DNA from: Varroa destructor
Lineage: Eukaryota > Arthropoda > Arachnida > Mesostigmata > Varroidae
DNA: 64,000 nt
Direction of reading: 5' to 3'
NCBI RefSeq assembly: GCF_002443255.2
Contig: NW_019211455.1
Span: forward strand, 5,190,597-5,254,596
Under the pieces are notes generated by a model, which was not told where the DNA came from, did not search any database, and saw nothing but the letters and a program-made list of their open reading frames with translations. Both the position numbers and the translations under genes were made by a program. Positions 1 to 9,763 of the stretch are shown here, piece by piece (within the stretch, counting starts at the first letter, position 1; each line of letters opens with the position of its first letter).

Positions 1-42
1 TGGGGGTCGTGTCTCGTCAAGGACTCATCTATATCGTCGGAG
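1..42 (+). CDS. Kelch gene, exon A (partial at window edge)
   Basis: Read from base 3, the frame encodes GVVSRQGLIYIVGG and ends one base into a codon at the donor AG|GTCAGT. The split Gly codon is completed by GC at 388-389. The left end of this exon is outside the window. Confidence 0.8.
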
Positions 43-1376
43 GTCAGTCAACCTAGAAACGTACATATATAAACGTAACTAATTAGTTACAGCATTGAGT
101 ACGTTCTTTTGAAGACTGAGGTGTTTGCTGGATGCAGCTTGTAGAAAATGTGTGGGAGGAATAAAGTTGGCGTTAGACGTTTCAACAGTTTAGCGTCAAT
201 GTCTAAACACTGCTTGAAAAATAATTTCTAATTGGCAAAGACGTGGGTGGGAAATGAACTTGAAAAACCCAAGGTGTTAGATGCAGTGATAACGTTTCAC
301 ATACTATATTTTGAGAATGACTATACAGTGTGCATTTGTTCATCTACCTTTTATTATTCATCATTGTTTTTATACGAAATTTTGCAGGCATAATTGATAA
401 TCGTCGTATGGTGAATACAGTGGAAGTCTACGATCCAACGACGGGTGTTGTATCTCAATTAGCGGCAATGAAAAACCCTCGCTCAAATATGGGTATAGCT
501 GTGCTACACGATCATATATATGTGGTAGGCGGCAACGGAATTCGAGGCCCCTTGTCTTCAGTGGAACGGTATTCGATTGATGAGGTTAGTACTTAGTTTT
601 GAAATTAACGATTAGTCCGTGTAGTTTTATTCCAAACTTCTTTTCGCTTTAGACTCTTTTCGACCTTGTTTTAAGGCGTGCGGCATTGTCTAAAGAAACG
701 CTTTAACCATGTGGACGACCATTTCATAAAAGCTTTTGAAATATACAACACAGGCAAAATGTATCTGCTAAACACATAGAACTTTTTGCTTGCAATATGA
801 CTATGGTGCAAACGTCATTAATGGTAGAGTTACAGTGTTGTCACTCAATTTGTGTAGGCACAGATTCAAGGATCTTAGAGCATACGGGGAAGGTGTTTTG
901 CGTGAGCGAGAAATGTCATCCTTAGCCTCAGCAGGACAAGCCTTTTTACTAAAAATAATCAAAATCGATAACGCGATTTTCAAAGCTGTCGACACTTGGG
1001 AAATGCGTACACAGACCTTACTCACTTGATAACAAATTAAGGTAGAATTACAAGAGAATCTTCCTTATCTTTTTCTGTTGATGTTGATGTGGCCTAGAAT
1101 TGATCTTTATTGCCTTTGACCTTTCTGATTCTCCTTGTGCTTTAGAACACGTGGTGTGAGATATTGCCACTAAAGCGGGCACGGTTCGGTTGCTCCGCAT
1201 CGGCTGTGGACAATACGCTGTACGTGATTGGTGGTAGGGTTCCGTCATCAGATTCGTCTTACGCAGATAATACACTCGATACCGTGGAGGTGTACGATCC
1301 TGAGCTCAATAAGTGGATGGATTCAAATAATACGCTGCCGATTAGTCGATGCGATGCAGGAATTGTGGTTATGTAG
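1..1376 (+). CDS. Kelch-repeat (Kelch-like) protein, C-terminal part, three exons, 5' partial
   Basis: Three exons join in phase: 1-42, 388-584 and 1146-1376. They give the last 155 residues of a protein whose start is left of the window. The translation shows repeated Kelch blades: a hydrophobic strand ending in Gly-Gly (IYIVGG, IYVVGG, LYVIGG), then V-E-V/R-Y-D-P or V-E-R-Y-S-I, then a conserved Trp (NTWCE, NKWMD). Kelch blades build a beta-propeller that usually binds a partner or a ubiquitin-ligase substrate; in KLHL proteins BTB and BACK domains lie upstream, which would be outside this window. The protein stops just after the strand ISRCDAGIVVM. In KEAP1-type proteins an equivalent last strand closes the propeller, so the C-terminus looks natural and not truncated. 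Introns are 345 and 561 bp with GT-AG ends. Family is confident; the exact KLHL member is not resolved. Confidence 0.88.
388..584 (+). CDS. Kelch gene, exon B (one full blade)
   Basis: The acceptor is TTTTGCAG and the donor GAG|GTTAGT; 2 + 195 bases keep the frame. It encodes a blade with NTVEVYDPTTG, IYVVGG and SSVERYSIDE. The reading frame is open upstream of 388 but loses Kelch character there, which supports the acceptor position. Confidence 0.85.
1146..1376 (+). CDS. Kelch gene, terminal exon C
   Basis: The acceptor follows a pyrimidine-rich stretch ending TGCTTTAG. The frame is phase 0 and gives 76 residues then TAG: NTWCEILP, then LYVIGG, then LDTVEVYDPELNKW, then the closing strand. 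Between the Gly-Gly and the V-E-V-Y-D-P motif there is a longer Ser/Asp-rich loop (VPSSDSSYADNT) than in the preceding blade. Confidence 0.85.
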   Translation, partial: NTWCEILPLKRARFGCSASAVDNTLYVIGGRVPSSDSSYADNTLDTVEVYDPELNKWMDSNNTLPISRCDAGIVVM

Positions 1377-1424
1377 AAGATGTCCCACAGTATTGTTATG
1401 CTGGACGTTACCTGTAGTCGTCGT

Positions 1425-1441
1425 TATAATAATAATAATAG
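1425..1441. repeat. (TAA)n microsatellite
   Basis: Short ATA/TAA repeat about 50 bases after the Kelch stop codon, probably in its 3' untranslated region. Confidence 0.85.
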
Positions 1442-2870
1442 AGAAGGGCAAAATCAAAGAAATCGCCAACTAGACAAGACAGCTAACAACAATAAGGATT
1501 GCAACAATAGTTAGCAATGCATACATTTTACACTTAGACTGTTGACAATATTCAATTTAATTAACATGACCAGGCTTCAAAAAGCGATGCCGGCCTCCCG
1601 TTCATACCAGTAACAGCTAGAAAATATAACATTATTATTACTACTAATTATATAATACTTAGTAATAATAATATTGTAATAACGGTAACCGGCATGCATT
1701 AAAAGGACGTCATTATAGAGTTCACAATAATCTAGTAACAGTTATAAGCTATTAAATAATAATGATAGTATTGGTAACAGGAGAGTAACTACCTAAAATT
1801 ACACACTCCAAAACACATTACGTTAGACTGAATAACATAATCATATTATTGATCACATGAATATCCTCCTATTGCACACATTGGTAGATTACGTAACTGC
1901 GTAGACAAGTGATCAAAACGACAAAAACAACAACAAGAACATGAAATGTGACGCATACCGTAAGTGTATCTAGACGTCTACGTATATATGCGAGTAAAAA
2001 ATATATATATATACATATATGCCTACCAGTATAATATCTGGACACCTGTATATGCAGTGATGGTCGTAGAGCTAGTAGGGAAATTTCATTAATGTCACCT
2101 TCTGAGAAACGGTATACAGAAGGATTTTGACGCTCGCTCGGTGTAATGATACAGTTTTCCTTTCACGCTCGGCTAGGTTTGTTGTCAGGTTAGGAAATTT
2201 TTTTTTCGAAATCGGCCGCTAGTTGCAGTTGCAAAAACGATGAGCTCAGCAAGAGAAACGAAGTCAGATTCAGAGGTACGTTTTCCACAGAGTAAAAAAT
2301 AATTCATAAACAATGTTAGTCGGAGATCGGAAAGATGGACATAGGACCTTTAGAAAAAGAATGAATATTGAAAAAGCGTTATCAAGCATGTAAGCCCATT
2401 TATACCCTCATTCAATAATATGGCAATTACTACATGATTATTGTACCCCTACAATTACTGTTTGTTGAGAGTGTTGTGATTTGGGCTACTGGTTTTTTTG
2501 CTTTGATTAATTAGTTTGCCGGGTAAAGCTCCGTGGTTTTTCTACTATTTCCATACATTTTCCATGCCAAATAATTTCTCGCATTTTTCTAACAAATACG
2601 ACTCTGTAGTAACTGATTGTTTTTTATCCCACACTCACTGAGAGGTCCACCTAGTAGAATCCGTGCGCGTCGGGATCCGCTTTGTTTAAAATGGTCGACC
2701 GCTCTATGCAGCGGCGGGTTGATTCACTCTTTGCTACGGTACACCGTTTAACTCGCTCTGTGCTACCTGTATCAGCTTGTTCATCTGAATTGCTTCTATT
2801 TTTCATAATCAATATTCTAAGTGACAACCAAGCGACGCAAGTAACATGACCGACCCAGAACACACATACA

Positions 2871-2873
<3 letters not shown>

Positions 2874-2925
<52 letters not shown>
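2874..2925. repeat. (TA)n microsatellite
   Basis: About 26 uninterrupted TA units. It produces the artefactual Tyr-Ile open frames on the minus strand. Confidence 0.97.
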
Positions 2926-2928
<3 letters not shown>

Positions 2929-3794
2929 TTCGCATGCTTGATAGTTATCCACAGATTTTTGTACATATCGCCATGAGCAGAAACAAGATTATTTACGGCT
3001 TTAGCATACACATAACAGATCAAGACACACACACACATACATTCAAAACTCCTTAAAAATATGTAATAACTAGATAACAAATTACCCTGCTGACTTTTTC
3101 TAAGTTCAGTAGTAGAGCGTATATCCTGAGCATGAAAGGATATGACCCATCTGTGGAACGCTAACCAGAACGAAAAGTATGGAAAAGATTGTGCGTAAAC
3201 GATGATAGCATGAATGAAAGGTAAAAAAGAAACTATGTTGAACGCTACCACGTTGAGCTTTGACAGACTGAATAGATTTGCTTTGGTAAAAAGGCAATGG
3301 TTACTGACAGAGAAAACCAGTGAGTGAAACCTTCGTTCGATGGTACTTAACCTTGAGAAGACCAGAGGTTTAGAGTCGAGTTCATCGTGTTAATGAAAAC
3401 TTGAAAAACCGAACGAAAAGCCGAAGAACACCATATGATTATTAACAGATAGGAAACTTGGCGTTTTTTAACGACAATCTCGTAGAACTCAAGTCAAACT
3501 TTCCTTTTCCCATGACTCCAGCACACACTCACACACAAAGGTAATTGTATGTTGGAAGCAAATTCTACACTCCGCTGCCCCATATAGTCGAGAAGGGGAG
3601 TTGAGAGAGGGATTTGAACGAGAAATGATCTAGAGACAATTGGCGAGTAACAAAATGAAAGAGACAATGTATATCTGTCGCCTGGTGCGTGAGTGACAAT
3701 AATAAGAGTACTGGAAGTCACGTTTTTCGTTCTAGATCAAATTAAGCACTATATAATAAGTATAAATAACTAACAAATATAAGCGCGTAATGAG

Positions 3795-3824
3795 ACGCAT
3801 GTTCATATATATATGAACATGCGT
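3795..3824. repeat. Perfect 30-bp palindrome
   Basis: The arm ACGCATGTTCATATA is followed at once by its exact reverse complement, with no spacer. The inner part is TA-rich but the outer nine bases on each side are complex sequence, so this is more than a TA run. Confidence 0.95.
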
Positions 3825-6086
3825 ATAACTGTGCAAATTTATACGGCAAATGTGTAAGTGTAATCATCGTCAAGTGTGTGGACAAGAAAGCGAATGACAA
3901 ACAGTAAAAGCGGGAGCAAATTTCATCATTCGTTGTTTCTACATCTGCTAAGTAACGAGAAGCACTCCCCGAATACACAACATCGCGGGTCATAGATACA
4001 AATCTATTACTTCGTCCGATTATGAAAACTGTGAGTCGGCCATTCGGTGTCTAGCTAAACACCTCTCTAGCCAATAACCAAGCGAACAGTTGGATGGCAT
4101 ACACGGATGCTAGCGACGGCTGATAAAGAAATGAAGGTATGGACAAATGTCATATATATATGTGCATCAAGGATACAACAAAATATATTAGAGTAACATG
4201 ATTTTTTTTTTTTAGTAACTTAAACAATGGAAATATTTCAAGTAGATTTTATGGAAGGATGGTTACCTGTACCCTTATACACTTTGGCCACCCGTTTTAT
4301 CTGAGTCTCTGTACTCACTAAAACCTTTCGGTACCGAAGTTTTCCATCTAAAAATTTGTTTAACTGGCTTCGAATCACTTGCCTTACATCAAATGACTGC
4401 AGCGTATGGATAGTCATGAAAAATATAACGATTTATAAATATGTCTGCTAGCTTTGACTAGCTACTGGGCACTTAGCAACATTACTGTTCTGTATTATAT
4501 ATCGATTATTTTTTGCTCCTTATTAGTTTATAATGTGATAGTACTATCGAGCTTTTGTCTTCTTCTTTTTCTGAATTTGCCCGTTTTATCATTTGGTTTC
4601 TGATGAATATAATAGGGTAGTAAATGTAAGGCTTATGTTGTCAGAATTTAGTTCGAACCGAACACTGAAAATTTATAATACCCTAAAATCACTCCATGCA
4701 TGTGATGACCGCCGGCCACGAGGAGAATAGTTATGATAACGACTGTAATAAATGTACCAGTGAAATATATTAGTGCTATAAATATCACTATTTCATAAAT
4801 TAATCATTAATTTTATGTAAATATGCCAGTGTACGGACTCAGTTGTGAAAGCTTCTCTTCTAAGTAATGCCGCCCTCAAAACTAAATAAAGTTGCATCTT
4901 TTCTGTGGTAGAATAAAACATGTGTAACATTCATCACGGCTTGGGATGCAAAAATCCCCTAATCTATGCTTAATAATTTCCGAGGTAGTTTAGCGGAGGA
5001 CGAATACTGGATGGTGGAAAAATAATTATGTATTTCGCTAAAGCAAAATAATTCGCCAGCCATATTTAGATGGTCTCTGAATTTCTCTAAATAACTAGTT
5101 TCGTCTTGTAGAGTAAATTTTGCATTATCAAAAAACCACTATCTGAAATTTGTTAAGACACAATATAGGTCTTAGTCAAGTCCGGTATAGTAAACACATT
5201 TTAAATCGATGGTAAAATTATTTCAAACATTAATTGTTTTGTCGTGGAAATCGCCTGAAGAGAAGGACAATGTACATTCAATTGAATTAAGGAATGGGTG
5301 TCTAGCGTATCTCAAAATTGTTTTAAAAACGTTAATAATACAAAATGTATTCTATCGTAAAAATGACGATGCATACGTCCGCTTGTAGATGTCGCGTTGT
5401 GTATTCAGGAAGTTGCTGCAGGGAGTTCTCCGAAAAGAAAAAGTTCATAATGATTCCAATCATACAATTTTAGGGAATGGTGCCGTTATTAACGTTGAGA
5501 ATGATTCGCATTAATCAGTCTTCAAATTGTTTGCCATATTTATCATTAAGTTAACAAGTCTGGAACACTAACTTGAAGGCGGTGCTCCATTTGATTTATG
5601 CAGTGTATAGTCATTTAGTAGGAAAATTAGTATAAACGCACACGCCATGAAACGGATCCTAAAGAAAACACAGAAAAAAGGTAGTATCTGTTGCACGCCC
5701 GGTAACAAAAAGAAGAGTTCTGCATTGTGGGCTTAGCGAAGATGAAAAACGAAGCTAAGAGTAAAAATTGCAAGCGTATACCGAGCCAATATTAGTTAAG
5801 CAAGCATGAAGTGAAATAGATATAGCAAATAGATTTTCGTATGTGGATTTGATCTAATCGAATTATTGAAACGAAATGATTTTTGTCTCTACCCAGATAG
5901 TTTTGTCTGCCGTTAGTAGTTAACGAAATGAACGTGGACGCACTGCTTGAGTGGCAAACAATTTGTCACTATCTGCATTTCTACATTTGTACACATCCCC
6001 GCTACAGTATATGACAACTAAAGTGAATTATTGACCATTACTGTATGTGCTTATATATATATATATTGATATGATTATTTATATAT

Positions 6087-6186
6087 NNNNNNNNNNNNNN
6101 NNNNNNNNNNNNNNNNNNNNNNNNNNNNNNNNNNNNNNNNNNNNNNNNNNNNNNNNNNNNNNNNNNNNNNNNNNNNNNNNNNNNNN
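6087..6186. other. Assembly gap (100 N)
   Basis: Exactly 100 N, flanked on both sides by ATATAT. Round-number gaps usually mark an unknown length, so a collapsed TA-rich repeat probably lies here. Confidence 0.98.
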
Positions 6187-7564
6187 ATATATACATTAAT
6201 GAATATGTAAAAGATAACAATGAAGTCAATGTGATAATAACTACAGTACGATAAAAATAACAATATGGAGATAAATAACGGTATTGAAAATGCTTATCAT
6301 TCACATTAGAATATACAGCGTATCACAACGGAACTTTAATAGTAGGAAATTGTGTGAGTGTGTTGGTGTATAGCTAGCTAAATAGTTTTCGCAAGGGGAC
6401 AGAAGCAGACAACCTTATTATCCAGTCTATGTGAGTTATAAAGTAAATAATAAACTTAGAATATAATAAGAAAAATTTAAAGAAAGAGATAAATGGACGC
6501 ACTTCTAACAACTGCCATAATGGGCTACCAGTTACAACACCATATTGCGCTGTGTATCTCTTCCACTTCTTGCTAGAGTATAATATCATTACCCTATGAT
6601 AATGTAGAATTTCATTACCCTACAGCAAGCAATTACACATCCCTGCATGTATGCGGATGTGAGCCTGCGCGTTTGTCCGAACTGGACATCATTTATACAG
6701 ATGAACTTATAGATACGTCTATGATTATTTGATATGACCAACATATTACCGTAGATGTGGGTGGGAGATGGGGTTCGACAAGAAAGCTGGTTGGCGTGGT
6801 TATTCTTTGCCTTTAGCTGTAAACGCTAACCTCATCACTCTATCCTGTCTGCCGTTTGTGTGTCTCTCTTAACACCACGGAAAATTTGCTCTAACGATAA
6901 AGAAGTCAGGAAAAATGCGGGCTGGTAACCACGGCTCATAAGTGTGTCATTATTCTCCTGCAATGACTGACTACGTATACAAATGGCTACACACCGCCAG
7001 CTGCGTATTCCCGTATTTGTGGCGGTGAGGGAGCATATAAAAAGAAACCATACCTATAGCTAGGATCGGGCTAGATACCAGATAGAACGATGAAGACCGA
7101 GCGCAATATGTGTGATATAATAATTACATTACTAATTAATGAAAAAAATAGATATAGACACAATGACGGAAATACATAAACATATATTTACTCCGTAATA
7201 CTTACCACTCTCTTATCGACACAATAACTATATAGAGAAAAAAAATTCTATAATATAGAACGAGAAACAAAATATGCGTTGTCCGCGTCGCTCACATCGA
7301 AGCAGCCACGCGCAGCTGTTCACATCACAGAATACACAATTTGATAGAGACATGAGACGTTTTTTAATATCATAACAACACTGACAGATCCATTATAGGT
7401 TTCCTTCGATGGATCGATTGGTCAAAACAAGAGACCACTCTTTCAAAATGGCGATCATGTATATTTCTTCTGGTTTTCCCTAACCGCATACACTTCAACC
7501 GTTACTTCGATAAAAAGAACGCAAAGGAATATTTAGATACTAACGCAAGACTTGTATTTAGGTA

Positions 7565-7567
<3 letters not shown>

Positions 7568-7627
<60 letters not shown>
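7568..7627. repeat. (AT)n microsatellite
   Basis: About 30 AT units, the longest uninterrupted dinucleotide run in the window. Confidence 0.97.
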
Positions 7628-7630
<3 letters not shown>

Positions 7631-9674
7631 ATAGGTGTGTCTATCGTTAGGTCCTCTACTATGTTAAATGAGATTTGAGACAGATTGCCCGATGTGTTAC
7701 AAAACGAAAGGACGACAAAAACGCATCTGCGTATATATAATAAAAAAAAACATTATTATTTATAATATTGTCGCACAATCGTTGCGTAATCTATTAATTT
7801 CGGGACGAATTCCACATGATATGTAAAACATCGTTTGCTGTAAGTGTCAAGCAATTGGACTTTTAAGAAAACAATGTAGTCATGCCTAGTGAACCAATTT
7901 TGTGCTGATATATTTCGGCTACTTCGAAAAAAAATAATTACACTATATTTGTTGAGGAGATTATGGCTACGGTGTTGGAGCTTGTGTCTCTCGCGATAAA
8001 GTCAAATTGTATGAACAAAAAAAAAGCGGAGAAAAGGTGTAACAAGGGGATGGTGTTAATCAGCAAAGAGATAAACGGGGATCACTGTTTTTGTTAAATG
8101 TGGCACAAAATTAATCAGATTATTAGGGTCCGGTCTGACAACCATGTTAGTGAGCAAGAAGCTACGGGCGAAGCTGGAATATCAGCGAAGATGACAACCG
8201 GGAAAAGAATCAAGGTGCTGTCAATAATAATAACAGAACCATTATTAATGATGATAATTAATTACTATAATGATAAAAACAAGCCGTTGTTTAGTGGTAA
8301 TGTTCTACTTTTTGTGAGGCGCAAACAGGAGTATAACGATTAAATTAGTATACTATAAAAGAGACGAAAAAGGAACCCTTGACAACAGACAGACGACGAG
8401 ATATGTCGTAAAAAGATTAACTGGAGAAAAATGCGCCTAGCAAGAAATAAGCCAAGCGTGTTATTACAAGTTCATATAAATACAAATCCAGATATATATA
8501 TATGAACGAGTTTCCAGTCAAATATGTTTAATCATTAAAAACATGAAAGTGCGATAACACGATATTATAATAGTAAGCATAATAATAGTTGTAACAACAA
8601 GAGAAATAAGAGTGTCAATAACAAATACCTCACGCTGAAACCCTATTGGAACGCCTACGACAGATCTGAACACGTCGAGTGTTCTAGAAAACGGAAGACA
8701 TCTCGAATATAGAGGGTACAATCAATCGGACCATAAAAACCTAACTTGGACGAAGACAATAGCGAACGAAGAGGCGGGAGAAATATCGTTGATGACAGAG
8801 CTGGGGTACAGGAATTAATAGGATTTTAAAGTAACAATAATATTTGAGAGAGAGGATTAGAATAGATCGAATAAAGAATCGTGAATCATCAGAATGGAGT
8901 GGAACTATTAGGCAAAAAAATAAGGTAAAAAACATGCAACTAACCAATTTATAATAATATAAGTGGAATAAATTGCACGATCTCTGTTGTCGGATAAGTG
9001 ATATAATGGTGTAGTTATTTTCTTGTATGTATGATTCCGTATGTTTAAGGTATCAACATTACACAGTTAAAGGAGTTCAGTGCTCGCAGCAGCCAACAAA
9101 GGTAAACACACAGCTCAGCACTGAGCGATAATAGCACAAAAAGCTATTAAGGCCGTTTTAATACGGGGACTGCACAATGCAGAGGCTGTCCTAACCGTCA
9201 TAATCCGAAATGCAGGTAATGTGTTTTCAGAGTAACTAACAAGGATCAACAAAACTACCCGTATTCGATCGTTTTTAATTACCTCCAATAATCTAAATGT
9301 TGAATGAAAACATCTGACCACAGTTGATATCGTAGTCAGTTTTGATGATCCTCTATCTTTGTTTAGTGTTTTTATAGTTATATTTAGCTTTTGCAATGAT
9401 TAACAATAGTTTATTGTAAAAGAAAGGTCTTAAAAATATAGGCGTTATGTATAAGTAAGCTTCTATTCCGGTCCGTTAGCTTATCAGCATTTCATAATTT
9501 CCCGCCATTTTGTTTAAACTAACTCCTTCTCGTTTTCCTGATTGTTTTTGTTGACAGCACGTGTTGCTTGTTCTCTCAGATCTCAACAGAGATCTCTTTT
9601 TGCTATTAAATAATCGTTTTTGACCGCTAAATTAACAATAAACTAACGATATTTTTCTAAATAGTGTTTCTGTG

Positions 9675-9763
9675 ATGGGCAGGAAAATACGGAGTAAAAA
9701 GCACAACAAACTAAAACCAGTTGACCCCTTCAACAGAAAAGCGAATTCAAATACCTTTAAAGG
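9675..9763 (+). CDS. CCDC137: CCDC137 exon 1
   Basis: ATG then 28 more codons (MGRKIRSKKHNKLKP at the start), ending GG at the consensus donor GG|GTAAGTT. Twelve of the first 30 residues are Lys or Arg. Confidence 0.82.

Larger units (their letters stand above)
1377..9674. other. Intergenic region between the Kelch gene and CCDC137
   Basis: The region is AT-rich and starts with the Kelch 3' untranslated region, whose polyadenylation site I cannot fix. It contains (TAA)n near 1425, long (TA)n at 2874 and 7568, a perfect 30-bp palindrome at 3795 and the 100-N gap at 6087. Open frames here are short, repeat-derived (runs of Tyr-Ile) or pass through the N gap. I see no gene. The last 150 bases, from about 9500, would hold the promoter and leader of the next gene, but no TATA box or initiator can be assigned. 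Confidence 0.7.

Noticed and set aside
790..1029. Frames on both strands between Kelch exons B and C
   Set aside because: They lie in the 561-bp intron, have no Kelch motifs and overlap each other.
2651..3251. Minus-strand frames with long Tyr-Ile runs
   Set aside because: They come from translating the (TA)n repeat at 2874-2925.
6038..6304. Minus-strand frames across the gap
   Set aside because: They are open only because the 100 N contain no stop codons.
9115..9396. Divergent gene head-to-head with CCDC137
   Set aside because: The start would be TTG, no domain is seen and no supporting splice or promoter signals are visible.
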